Shown here one piece after another: positions 19,005 to 27,121 of a DNA stretch of 64,000 nt. A program made the translations under genes and the position numbers. This DNA comes from Paenibacillus sp. FSL H8-0332 (GTDB lineage: Bacteria > Bacillota > Bacilli > Paenibacillales > Paenibacillaceae), in NCBI RefSeq assembly GCF_037963835.1, contig NZ_CP150145.1:1860001-1924000 (forward strand). The letters run 5' to 3'. The stretch's first letter is position 1. Each line of letters starts with the position of its first letter. The notes below the pieces were generated by a model, which made no database searches, was not told the DNA's origin, and was given only the letters and a program-made list of their open reading frames with translations.

Positions 19005-19046
19005 TTTGTCGAAAAAACTCTAAACTTTGTCGAATTATTTGTCGAT
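19005..19046 (+). promoter_or_regulatory. Three Spo0A-like boxes upstream of abrB
   Basis: TTTGTCGAA at 19005-19013, TTTGTCGAA at 19026-19034 and TTTGTCGAT at 19038-19046 match the Spo0A box TGTCGAA (seven of seven, seven of seven and six of seven). They lie 27 bases or more upstream of the abrB -35 element. In Bacillus subtilis, Spo0A~P represses abrB through such boxes, placed nearer the start site (family knowledge). Confidence 0.7.
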
Positions 19047-19072
19047 AAATATCAAAAGATGTAGAAATAAAA

Positions 19073-19101
19073 TTGACAGGAAAGAAATAGCACTTTACAA
19101 T
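19073..19101 (+). promoter_or_regulatory. Sigma-A promoter of abrB
   Basis: TTGACA at 19073-19078 and TACAAT at 19096-19101 with the ideal 17-base spacing. The start site would fall about 90 bases upstream of the abrB ATG, giving a sizeable leader. Confidence 0.8.
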
Positions 19102-19195
19102 GCTATTATAGAGTAATCATTTCTACTTATTAGAAGCTTTGATAGCTTTTAACACCGAATGATGATCCAAGTGTTATTTCAAGGGAGGATGCATA

Positions 19196-19453
19196 ATGAT
19201 GAAAGCAACAGGTATAGTAAGAAAAGTAGATGAACTGGGACGTATTGTGATTCCGATTGAGCTGCGCAGAACAATGGGAATTGACATAAAGGATCCGCTC
19301 GAAATTTTTGTGGACGGCGAAAAGATCATTCTCAGAAAATATGAACCTACTTGCATCTTCTCCGGAAGTGCCGAGAACCTGATCAGCTTCAAGGGTAAGA
19401 TGGTCAGCAAAGATGTGCTCGATGAACTGATCTCAAGCTTCGACAACGTATAA
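19196..19453 (+). CDS. abrB: AbrB-family transition-state regulator
   Basis: 85 residues (84 if the second ATG is used). The N-terminal half has the nearly invariant swapped-hairpin DNA-binding domain of AbrB/Abh: TGIVRKVDELGRIVIPIELR and DPLEIFVDGEKIILRKY. The C-terminal multimerisation half is short. Family members repress post-exponential genes and are relieved by Spo0A~P. The three Spo0A-type boxes and the consensus promoter upstream support a conserved sporulation circuit. GGGAGG lies ahead of the ATG pair, and a terminator follows about 35 bases after the stop, so it is monocistronic. Spore formers often have several paralogues, so the exact orthologue (abrB or abh) is not settled. Confidence 0.88.
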   Translation: MMKATGIVRKVDELGRIVIPIELRRTMGIDIKDPLEIFVDGEKIILRKYEPTCIFSGSAENLISFKGKMVSKDVLDELISSFDNV

Positions 19454-19487
19454 GTTAAGCTTCTGAGGCAGTATGCAGTATGAACAG

Positions 19488-19535
19488 AAGGGACCACAGT
19501 GTAAGCACTCTAAGTGTTTGCAATGCGGTCCCTTT
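19488..19535 (+). terminator. Terminator of abrB
   Basis: AAGGGACC (19488-19495) pairs with GGTCCCTT (19527-19534), with an inner AGCACT/AGTGTT stem, followed by TTCT. Confidence 0.8.
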
Positions 19536-19626
19536 CTGTGATTATGGGTTCGTAGACAACATCTGCTGCTTCCTATATCATTAGGGCGTGTGACCGAAGA
19601 ACAATTGGGAAGGGATGATTCACCTC

Positions 19627-20355
19627 ATGAGCAACGAAGAACAGACACAGGCGGGGAACAGACCGCTGCCGAACTTAAACCAGCCGGAAGCTATCGTATT
19701 CGATATGGATGGTACGCTGTTCCAGACAGAAAGTCTGTTATTGCCCGCCTATCATAAAATGTTCGATATCCTGCGGGAAGAAGGCCTGCATTCCGGCCCG
19801 ACTCCGCCGGAGGAGCGCATTCTGGGCAGTCTAGGCATGCTGCTTGCGGATATCTGGAAGAACGTAATGCCGGAAGCAGATGAGGCGGTACACCGCCGGG
19901 CGGATGAGCTGCTACTGCAGCTGGAGATAGAGGGGCTGGAGGCCGGAGGGACGGTCCTGTACCCCAAGGTAGTCGAAACGCTGCGTGCGCTGCACGCGCG
20001 GGGAGTGAAGCTGTTCGTAGCCAGCAACGGGCTGGAGGATTATATCCATAGCATCGTAGTCGTACACGAGCTGAAGGACCTGTTCGAGGGGCTGTACAGC
20101 GCGGGCGGATCAGGAACAGCAACCAAGACCGAGCTGCTCGGCCTTCTGCTGGACAATCACAAGATCAGCAGCGCCTGGATGGTCGGGGACCGTTCCTCCG
20201 ATGTACAGGCGGGCAAGGGCAACGGACAGACGGTCATCGGCTGCGCCTATGCCGGATTCGGGCGGCAGGATGAGCTGAAGGGCTCTGACGTTATTATCTC
20301 TTCCTTCGATGAGCTGATTGGGCTATACGACAACAGCGCAGCACCTGTCCTGTAA
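19627..20355 (+). CDS. HAD-superfamily hydrolase (phosphoglycolate phosphatase-like)
   Basis: About 242 residues. Motif I is VFDMDGTL (nucleophile Asp and acid/base Asp), a helical cap follows, motif II is VASNG, the motif III Lys is in TKTELL, and motif IV is MVGDRSSDVQAG. This is the subfamily I (Gph/PgmB-like) layout, acting on small phosphorylated metabolites; the substrate cannot be told. Two in-frame ATGs exist: 19615 directly abuts the GGGAAGGG site and 19627 has about 12 bases of spacing, so 19627 is preferred with reservation. It stands alone between abrB and the next operon. Confidence 0.85.
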   Translation: MSNEEQTQAGNRPLPNLNQPEAIVFDMDGTLFQTESLLLPAYHKMFDILREEGLHSGPTPPEERILGSLGMLLADIWKNVMPEADEAVHRRADELLLQLEIEGLEAGGTVLYPKVVETLRALHARGVKLFVASNGLEDYIHSIVVVHELKDLFEGLYSAGGSGTATKTELLGLLLDNHKISSAWMVGDRSSDVQAGKGNGQTVIGCAYAGFGRQDELKGSDVIISSFDELIGLYDNSAAPVL

Positions 20356-20413
20356 TCCGGCAGAACCGAAGTGAGTATTCACTATTTGTAAAAAATCTTA
20401 TATTTTAAGCAAA

Positions 20414-20461
20414 AACCGGGTGTTCTTTCCGCCGTATCTTGGCGTTAAGGGCATCCGGTTT
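20414..20461 (+). terminator. Possible terminator after the HAD gene
   Basis: AACCGGGTG (20414-20422) pairs with CATCCGGTT (20452-20460), with an inner CGCC/GGCG stem. The T-run is only three bases, so strength is doubtful. Confidence 0.4.
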
Positions 20462-20559
20462 GATGTCTGAAGGAGAAGGTACGGATACATCTCGAAATTT
20501 CATACCTTTTCTCGAATGGGGAGCATTTCTTTGCGGCTGCCCAGATTTTATACTGTTAC

Positions 20560-20574
20560 TGTAAGCGTTTCACA
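20560..20574. promoter_or_regulatory. CRE-like operator upstream of the catabolic operon
   Basis: TGTAAGCGTTTCACA resembles the CcpA catabolite-response element TGWAARCGYTTNCA but its right half is offset by one base. It lies about 70 bases upstream of the response-regulator start, where a catabolite-repression site would be expected. Confidence 0.35.
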
Positions 20575-20643
20575 AAAGATAAGCCCTTGGGAGCTTGACG
20601 GAGCGGTTGCGGTGGCCGGATGCTGTATTTGGAGGGGATGGGG

Positions 20644-21396
20644 TTGCACAAGCTGTTTCTGGTGGAAGATGAAGCCCTGATCCGTGCGGGCCTTAAGCAT
20701 TTGATTGAGAAGGTGATCGGCGGCTATCAGGTGGTGGGGGAAGCAGAGAATGGACGGCTTGCGCTGGAGGCGCTCAAGAGTGTGAAGCCCGATGTTCTGA
20801 TCACGGATATACGGATGAATGAAATGAACGGTCTGGAGCTGATCAAGCGGATTCGTGACCAGTATCCCGACATGTACATCCTGATTCTGAGCGGGTATGC
20901 CGACTTCGAATATGCGAAGCAGGCGATCAAATACGGCATCAGCGATTATCTGCTGAAGCCGGTTGACCGCACAGAGCTGGCCCAGGCACTGGGAGATTTC
21001 AAACGCAGGCACGGAACGCAGAGTGATGCGGAGGCGCAGCCGGGTGAGGGCGAATCAGACCAGAAGGGCAGGCAGCTGATCCGCAAGGTGAAGGAGCTGG
21101 TCGCATTGCGGCTGGATCAGGAAATCTCGCTGCAATATATGGCAGAGCAGGTGCATCTGAATCACCAGTACCTGTCGGTGCTGTTCAAGTCGGAGACCGG
21201 ACAGAACTTCACGGATTATGTCTCGCAGTGCCGGATGAACCGGGCCAAGCAGCTGCTGAAGGAGACGAATCTCAAAATCTATGAGGTGGCCAAATTGTCA
21301 GGCTATTTAAGCTCCAAGCATTTCATGGCGGTATTCAAGGACTATACCGGCAAGACTCCTTCACAGTTCAGGGAACAGCCGGATTGTAATCGCTAA
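20644..21396 (+). CDS. Response regulator, receiver plus AraC HTH
   Basis: 250 residues from a TTG start. GGAGGGG ends 6 bases before TTG at 20644 but directly abuts an ATG at 20638, and receiver domains normally begin right before the LFLVEDE strand, so TTG is preferred. Receiver domain: VEDEA pocket, phospho-Asp55 in LITDIRMNE, Lys in LLKPVD. The AraC double HTH fills the last 100 residues (KIYEVAKLSGYLSSKHFMAVF and YTGKTPSQFRE). It lacks the long middle region of the other YesN-type regulators here. It is first in a same-strand cluster whose sixth gene is a YesM-type kinase, its probable partner, so it likely activates its own operon. Confidence 0.88.
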   Translation: MHKLFLVEDEALIRAGLKHLIEKVIGGYQVVGEAENGRLALEALKSVKPDVLITDIRMNEMNGLELIKRIRDQYPDMYILILSGYADFEYAKQAIKYGISDYLLKPVDRTELAQALGDFKRRHGTQSDAEAQPGEGESDQKGRQLIRKVKELVALRLDQEISLQYMAEQVHLNHQYLSVLFKSETGQNFTDYVSQCRMNRAKQLLKETNLKIYEVAKLSGYLSSKHFMAVFKDYTGKTPSQFREQPDCNR

Positions 21397-21419
21397 CATT
21401 AAGCAGGAGGGGAACCAGG

Positions 21420-22769
21420 ATGAGGAATTATGAGGTTATTGTGGCGGGAGGCGGAGTATCCGGCTCCATCGCTGCTATCGCGGCGGCAAGAGCAGGTGCC
21501 AGAACATTGATTATCGAGGCAGGAGGCTTCCTCGGCGGAACCCTGACGGCTGCGGGGGTCGGGCCGATGATGACTTTTCATGCCGGGAACAAGCAGGCGA
21601 TTCAAGGGATTACCGATGAGCTGATTCAGCGGTTACAGGCGCTGGGCAAATCGCCGGGACATATCCCGGATGCGACGAACTACACCTATTCGGTGACACC
21701 GTTCGATGCCGAAGCGATGAAATACGAGCTGGATCTGATGCTGCAGGAGAGCGGAGGCGAGGTGCTGTACCATACGATGCTTGCCGGGGCGAAGGTATCG
21801 GGCAGACGGATTGAGTCGCTGACCTTATGCAATAAAGCGGGGCTTAGCGAAATCTCGGCGGATGTGTTCATTGATGCTACCGGAGACGGTGATCTCTCCG
21901 CATGGTCCGGGGTTCCCTTCACCAAAGGGCGTGAATCCGATGAACAGTCGCAGCCGATGACCCTGAAGATGAAGATGAGGGGAGTGGACACGGAGAAGAT
22001 CAAGACGTATATCCGGGAGCATCGTGAGGACTTTCCGCGAATGAACCAGGATATCAGCGTAATGGACTCGGCGGCAAGATTATCGGTCGCAGGCTTCGAC
22101 CGGCAGTTCCGTGAAGCGAAGGCGCGCGGCGAGATCAGTATTCCGAGAGAGGATGTGCTGTTCTTCGAGACCAGTAATCCCGGTGAGATTATTATGAACA
22201 CGACGCGAATTCTCGGCAAGGACAGCACGGACCCGTGGAGTCTCAGCGAGGCCGAGGTTGAAGGACGCAAGCAGTGCCGGGAGCTGGAGATTTTTCTGAA
22301 AAAGGTTATTCCCGGCTTTGAAGATTCTGTAGTCGTCTCCACCGGTCCGTCCATCGGCGTCCGCGGCTCCCGCCAGATCAAGGGTGTGTATACATTGACC
22401 GCGCAGGATATTCTGTCGGTGAAGCCCTTCGACGATGTGATCGCCCATTCCGGCTACCCGATAGATATCCACAGCCCGGACGGCGAGGGAACCGCAACGG
22501 ATCATCTGGAATGGGGAGCGATGTACAGCATCCCTTACCGTTGCCTGATCACCAGCGAGATCGACAACCTGATTGTCGTCGGAAGATGCCTCTCGGCCAC
22601 CTTTGAAGCCCAGGCAGCTGTGCGGACAACGCCAACGGTAGGGGCTATCGGTCAAGCGGGCGGCACAGCGGCGGCACTGGCGGTACAAGCAGGAGTTCCA
22701 GTGCAGCAGGTGGACTATAAGAGACTGCAGGAGACGCTTATGGCACACGGCGCTTATCTGGAAGTGTAA
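21420..22769 (+). CDS. FAD-dependent oxidoreductase (FAD_oxidored family)
   Basis: 449 residues. The N-terminal dinucleotide fold is clear: VIVAGGGVSGSIAAIAAARAG and LIIEAGGFLGGTLTAAG, matching the FAD-binding glycine-rich loop and acidic ribose-binding residue. A second motif, FIDATGDGDLSAWSG, and a C-terminal VVGRCLSATFEAQAAVRTTP with GQAGGTAAALA are typical of the family often annotated as FAD-dependent oxidoreductase near sugar or hydroxy-acid catabolism. No signal peptide, so cytoplasmic. AGGAGGGG precedes the ATG, 23 bases after the regulator. It presumably oxidises the imported substrate or an intermediate; the substrate is unknown. Confidence 0.82.
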   Translation: MRNYEVIVAGGGVSGSIAAIAAARAGARTLIIEAGGFLGGTLTAAGVGPMMTFHAGNKQAIQGITDELIQRLQALGKSPGHIPDATNYTYSVTPFDAEAMKYELDLMLQESGGEVLYHTMLAGAKVSGRRIESLTLCNKAGLSEISADVFIDATGDGDLSAWSGVPFTKGRESDEQSQPMTLKMKMRGVDTEKIKTYIREHREDFPRMNQDISVMDSAARLSVAGFDRQFREAKARGEISIPREDVLFFETSNPGEIIMNTTRILGKDSTDPWSLSEAEVEGRKQCRELEIFLKKVIPGFEDSVVVSTGPSIGVRGSRQIKGVYTLTAQDILSVKPFDDVIAHSGYPIDIHSPDGEGTATDHLEWGAMYSIPYRCLITSEIDNLIVVGRCLSATFEAQAAVRTTPTVGAIGQAGGTAAALAVQAGVPVQQVDYKRLQETLMAHGAYLEV

Positions 22770-22821
22770 TTTAGTTCTTATAACAACGTATATTACTCAT
22801 AAAACTTTAGGAGGAATAGGT

Positions 22822-24114
22822 TTGGAAACCGTTCAAATTATCGGAATTCTACTTGTATTCATTGTGTTTGTGGGCCTGATGATGACCCGCAAGCTGACCA
22901 CGCTGCTGGCATTGCCGATGATGGCGATTCTGCTGGCCGCCATTGCGGGCATCCCGCTCCTGTCGGATAACCCGGACACCTTCACCATCACGAAGGGTGT
23001 GCTTGCAGGCGGAGCCATGAAGCTGTCTACCGCCATCGCCGGACTGATCTTCGGCGCCTGGTTCGGCCAGATTCTCAGCAAGGTCGGCATCACCAAGACC
23101 ATTATCCGCAAGGCAGCGGAGCTGGCGGGTGACAAGCCGCTGGCGATTGCTATTATCTTTTTCCTCGCCGCCTCTGTAATCTTCTCGGCCGCGAACGGCC
23201 TGGGTATGGTTATTCTGGTCGGGACCATCGCTATTCCTATTATGCTGACAGCCGGGCTTAAGCCCTTTGTAAGCGGTCTGGTAGTATTGCTGGCGAATGC
23301 GGTCGGCGTGGTATTCAACGTCTCCACCTGGGCGATCTATACCGATGTGCTGAAGGTGCCGACGAACACGATTGCTTCTTATTCGCTGGTCTGTGCCGTC
23401 CCGCTGATCGTGATTGCCCTGATTATGATCGTCTATTATACCCGCAAAGACGGCAAGGTCCGCCGCGCCTGGGCGATGCCGCTCAAGCCGGAATTCCAGG
23501 CTCAGGACAGCAAGAACGTAAGAGCGATTGCGCTCATCAGTCCGCTTGTTCCGGTGCTGCTCGTGTTTTTCCTGAAGGTGGATATTGTCTCGGCGGTCTT
23601 CATGGGGGCTCTGGTCACCCTGCTGCTGGCCACCCCTAAGCGTCCATTCCATGTGTTGTCGAGTGCGCTGGTGGAAGGCATTCAGGATGTAGCCGGTGCG
23701 CTGGGTCTGATGATCGGAATCGGGATGCTGCTCAGTGCGGTAACTGCGCCCCAGGTGGCCTCGTTAATCCAGCCGCTGATCGAAGTCATTATTCCGACCA
23801 GCCCGCTGATGTACATTCTCGTCTTCACACTGCTGTCTCCGCTCGCAATCTACCGTGGACCGCTCAATGTATGGGGGCTCGGCAGCGGAATCGCGGCACT
23901 GATCGTGGCCGGAGGCATGGCACCTGTAGCAGCGATGCTCGCCCTGCGTATCGTGAGCAATCTGCAGGCTGTCAGCGATCCGACCAACTCGCATAATGTC
24001 TGGATCGCCGATTACACGAAGACAGATATTATTGAGACGCTGCGCAAGACGCTGCCGTGGATGTTCGTTGCGGTGATGATCTCGATGATTATCGCGGGTA
24101 TGATTGCCTTTTAG
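22822..24114 (+). CDS. Ion-transporter-superfamily permease (GntP/CitMHS-like)
   Basis: 430 residues with about ten to twelve hydrophobic segments and no soluble domain. Repeated Gly/Ala-rich helices, re-entrant-looking motifs such as SAANGLGMVILVG and a conserved-looking SDPTNSHN near the C-terminus fit the ion transporter superfamily (gluconate, citrate or dicarboxylate permeases). The start is TTG at 22822, with AGGAGGA 7 bases upstream; no ATG fits. Lying between an oxidoreductase and a hydantoinase-like gene, it probably imports the operon substrate by proton or sodium symport. The exact subfamily is uncertain. Confidence 0.75.
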   Translation: METVQIIGILLVFIVFVGLMMTRKLTTLLALPMMAILLAAIAGIPLLSDNPDTFTITKGVLAGGAMKLSTAIAGLIFGAWFGQILSKVGITKTIIRKAAELAGDKPLAIAIIFFLAASVIFSAANGLGMVILVGTIAIPIMLTAGLKPFVSGLVVLLANAVGVVFNVSTWAIYTDVLKVPTNTIASYSLVCAVPLIVIALIMIVYYTRKDGKVRRAWAMPLKPEFQAQDSKNVRAIALISPLVPVLLVFFLKVDIVSAVFMGALVTLLLATPKRPFHVLSSALVEGIQDVAGALGLMIGIGMLLSAVTAPQVASLIQPLIEVIIPTSPLMYILVFTLLSPLAIYRGPLNVWGLGSGIAALIVAGGMAPVAAMLALRIVSNLQAVSDPTNSHNVWIADYTKTDIIETLRKTLPWMFVAVMISMIIAGMIAF

Positions 24115-24174
24115 CCTGCGGCAAGTGAACCACGGATTGTAGAGACCTAAGCTTCATGAAGAGGAGAACCTGCT

Positions 24175-26319
24175 ATGAACCATAAACAGATCAGAATCGG
24201 CATTGATGTCGGAGGAACCTTCACGGATGCAGTTGCGATAGACAATGAGACCTTTGAGGTGCTGTCCAAAGTCAAAATGCCCACCACGCACCACGACAAA
24301 CGCGGAGTCGCCAGCGGGATTGTCCAGATCATTCAGCGGATTATGAGCGAGAACGGGATTCTTCCCGGTGATATCAAGTTCATCGCCCACGGGACTACGC
24401 AGGCTACCAACGCGCTGCTGGAAGGGGATGTTGCCCGTGTAGGCATCGTGGGGATGGGCACGGGGCTGGATGCCCGCAGTGCCCGCTCCGAGACCAATGT
24501 GGCGGATATCGAGCTGGCTGCGGGGAAATTCCTGACCACTTATCACAAATTCATTGACTCCAGGGAGCTTACGGCAGAAGCCATTGATGATGCGATTGAT
24601 CAGCTGCTGGCCCAGGGTGCGGAGGTCATTGTAGCTTCAGAAGCCTACAGTGTCGATGATCCGGCCAATGAGCTGAGGGTGATGGAAGCGGCGCGCAGCC
24701 GGGGAGTGTACGCTACCGGCGGACATGAGATCTCCCAGCTCTACGGGCTGAAGACCCGGACCCGCACAGCAGTCGTCAACGCGAGCCTAATCCCCAAGAT
24801 GATGGAGACGGCCAATATGACCGAGCAGGCTGTCAAAGAAGCGGGAATTACCTCCCAGCTCATGATCATGCGCTGTGACGGAGGGGTCATGAGCATCGAC
24901 GAGGTACGCAAGCGTCCGATCCTGACCATGCTGTCGGGGCTGGCGGCCGGAGTGGCCGGCGCCCTTATGTATGAGAAGATCTCGGACGGTATTTTCTTCG
25001 AGGTCGGAGGTACGAGTGTGGATATTTCCGTGATTAAGAACGGCAAGGTGATGATTGAGAATGCTCAGGTCGGCGGGCATAAGACCTATCTGCGCTCGCT
25101 GGATGTGCGGACGCTGGCCGTGGCCGGGGGGAGCATGATCCAGATCGGCGGGGGGAAGATCACGGATGTCGGACCGCGGAGCGCACATATCGCCGGTCTG
25201 GAATACGAATGCTTCACCGGCAAGGAGAATCTGGAGCAGCCCGCGATCGGTCTTGTCAGTCCGCGCGAAGGAGACCCGGATTATGTCACGGTTCGTAGCA
25301 GGGGAGGACATGAATATGCGCTGACCCTGGCAGGAGCGGCGAATCTGCTGAACCATGTGCCGGAGACGGATTATGCCCGCGGGAATATGGAGAGCACGCG
25401 GATCGCCTGGCAGACGCTGGGTGCCCATCTGGGGATGTCTGCCGAGGAGGCGGCAAGGGCCGCGATGGATATTGCTATCCGCAAGGTGATGACGGTGGTG
25501 AATCAGATGATCAGCGATTATGAGCTGGACACCGGATTCATTACGCTGGTAGGCGGCGGAGGCAGCGGAGCGGTTCTGGTCCCGGCCATGGCTGCGAAGG
25601 AAGGCTTCAAGCACCAGATTGCAAACAATGCGCCGTATATCTCCACGATTGGCGTCGGGATGGCGATGGTCCGCGAGCAGATTGAGAAGACTGTCGTCGG
25701 CGCGACGGAGCGGGATATCAAGCTGATCCGGGCAGAGATTATGGACAAAATCGTCCAGTCCGGGGCGAACGAATCCACGGTCGATGTCACGATCGAGATT
25801 GACTCCCAGCGCAATATTCTGCGGGCGATTGCCACCGGCTCCACCGAGCTGCGCTCGAAGGATCTGGCCAGCCGCGAGGTGCCGGTGAATGAGCTGATGC
25901 GGACGGCGGCGGATGCGCTGGGCCAGCCGGCGGAGCAGACGGAGCTGAAGGCAGCCTCCGGCAGATGGTATCTGTTCGAGTCCAGCGAGATTAAGAAGTC
26001 CATGTTCGGGCTGGTCAAGAAGAAGCTCAGCCATGTCGGCGTGCTGGACCGTGAGGGGGTGGTGCGCTTCAAGAAGACGAATGCGTATCATCTGGCTTTT
26101 TTGAAGAAAAATATGGCCGACCGGTTCGCCTCGTTCCTGGAAGAGAATACGATCTATTCGGACGCCAATGCCACGATCCCCAAGACCTTCATCTTCTATA
26201 AGGAAAAAATGCTCGATCTGACCGGGATGCAGACCAAGGAGCAGCTGTTCTCCATTCTCGAAGTGGAAACACAATTGCTTGAGGACAACAGCGAGATGCT
26301 CGCTGTCGTCTATCAGTAG
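24175..26319 (+). CDS. Hydantoinase/oxoprolinase family protein (HyuA-like)
   Basis: 714 residues. The N-terminal actin-like ATP-binding domain begins RIGIDVGGTFTDAVAI, with a second phosphate loop at IAHGTTQATNALLEG; the central domain has GIFFEVGGTSVDISVI and LVGGGGSGAVLVPA. These are hallmarks of the HyuA/5-oxoprolinase A family, which hydrolyses lactam or hydantoin rings with ATP or carboxylates ketones. The C-terminal 200 residues do not look like the usual HyuA tail. No HyuB partner is encoded in the window, although HyuA enzymes usually need one, so a variant or single-subunit function is likely. It lies between the permease and the HExxH protein in a tightly packed operon. Confidence 0.82.
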   Translation: MNHKQIRIGIDVGGTFTDAVAIDNETFEVLSKVKMPTTHHDKRGVASGIVQIIQRIMSENGILPGDIKFIAHGTTQATNALLEGDVARVGIVGMGTGLDARSARSETNVADIELAAGKFLTTYHKFIDSRELTAEAIDDAIDQLLAQGAEVIVASEAYSVDDPANELRVMEAARSRGVYATGGHEISQLYGLKTRTRTAVVNASLIPKMMETANMTEQAVKEAGITSQLMIMRCDGGVMSIDEVRKRPILTMLSGLAAGVAGALMYEKISDGIFFEVGGTSVDISVIKNGKVMIENAQVGGHKTYLRSLDVRTLAVAGGSMIQIGGGKITDVGPRSAHIAGLEYECFTGKENLEQPAIGLVSPREGDPDYVTVRSRGGHEYALTLAGAANLLNHVPETDYARGNMESTRIAWQTLGAHLGMSAEEAARAAMDIAIRKVMTVVNQMISDYELDTGFITLVGGGGSGAVLVPAMAAKEGFKHQIANNAPYISTIGVGMAMVREQIEKTVVGATERDIKLIRAEIMDKIVQSGANESTVDVTIEIDSQRNILRAIATGSTELRSKDLASREVPVNELMRTAADALGQPAEQTELKAASGRWYLFESSEIKKSMFGLVKKKLSHVGVLDREGVVRFKKTNAYHLAFLKKNMADRFASFLEENTIYSDANATIPKTFIFYKEKMLDLTGMQTKEQLFSILEVETQLLEDNSEMLAVVYQ

Positions 26320-26334
26320 GAGGTGTACCTAAGG

Positions 26335-27003
26335 ATGAAGACCGCAGCGAACACCGTGCCGGACGACCGCGTGCTGGGTTATGCCGAGCTGAAGAATGAT
26401 CTGCTGTTCCACCGGATACCGCAGGGCAAACGGCGTTATTATGTGGAGCGTCCGCTGGCCATCGGGAAGGAGCAGGCTCTGGCGTTCAAAGCCCGCTATG
26501 GCACGGATGTCGGAGCCATCTGCAGGGACAGGGGCATCCGGGTGAATCTCAATGAACGGAAGGGCACCATCGGGCAGATCCGCTTCCGCGCCCAGATTGA
26601 GCTGTCGGATAAGGAACGCATCATTACACTGTACCGGTCCTCCATGGAGGAGCTGCGGCAATGTGCCGGTGTGCTGCTTCCCGGCCGTTCCTTCAGCCTG
26701 AAGGAAGTTACCGACATTCATCTCGCCCATGAGCTGTTCCACGATCTGGAATTCACGGAGCTGGGATACACCAACAAGCGGCTGGATGACATCAGCAGCC
26801 TCTCTCTGGGGCCGCTGCGTATCCGGGCCAGCGTGACCCGGACCTCGGAGATTGCCGCCCATGCGTTCAGCCGTTATCTCCTGGACCTGCCCTGCCTGCC
26901 GAATCTGCTGGATTACGCTTATATGATTCACAGCGGCACCCTCACAGCCGCCGAATTCTGGAGGCAGACATACGTTTGGGCGAAGGAGCTTGAGAACGGC
27001 TGA
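26335..27003 (+). CDS. IrrE/ImmA-like putative zinc metallopeptidase
   Basis: 222 residues, no signal peptide. A HELFH motif (HExxH, residues 132-136) in DIHLAHELFHDLE is followed about 36 residues later by SEIAAHAFSRYLL. That matches the E..A..FA..LL third-ligand helix of IrrE/ImmA-like peptidases, where the Glu completes the zinc site. The preceding beta segment (GQIRFRAQIEL and ERIITLYRSSMEEL) also fits that fold. There is no N-terminal HTH. ATG 26335 is chosen over GTG 26323, because AGGAGGTG (26318-26325) is then correctly spaced. IrrE/ImmA proteins usually cleave repressors; inside a catabolic operon such a role would be unexpected. Function unknown. Confidence 0.6.
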   Translation: MKTAANTVPDDRVLGYAELKNDLLFHRIPQGKRRYYVERPLAIGKEQALAFKARYGTDVGAICRDRGIRVNLNERKGTIGQIRFRAQIELSDKERIITLYRSSMEELRQCAGVLLPGRSFSLKEVTDIHLAHELFHDLEFTELGYTNKRLDDISSLSLGPLRIRASVTRTSEIAAHAFSRYLLDLPCLPNLLDYAYMIHSGTLTAAEFWRQTYVWAKELENG

Positions 27004-27121
27004 GCCGGATGCTCTGAGCGGCTGCCTCCCGCTGGTAAATACACCTGGCGAACGGCTCTGACTTCATCCTCAAATTATGCTATCTTGGTGTAAGGAATCA
27101 GAGTCCGGGAGGCTGCCTGAC

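Noticed and set aside
24787..26274. 495-codon minus-strand frame opposite the hydantoinase-like gene
   Set aside because: The plus-strand frame shows strong family motifs, and the minus frame is a shadow rich in His, Arg and Leu.
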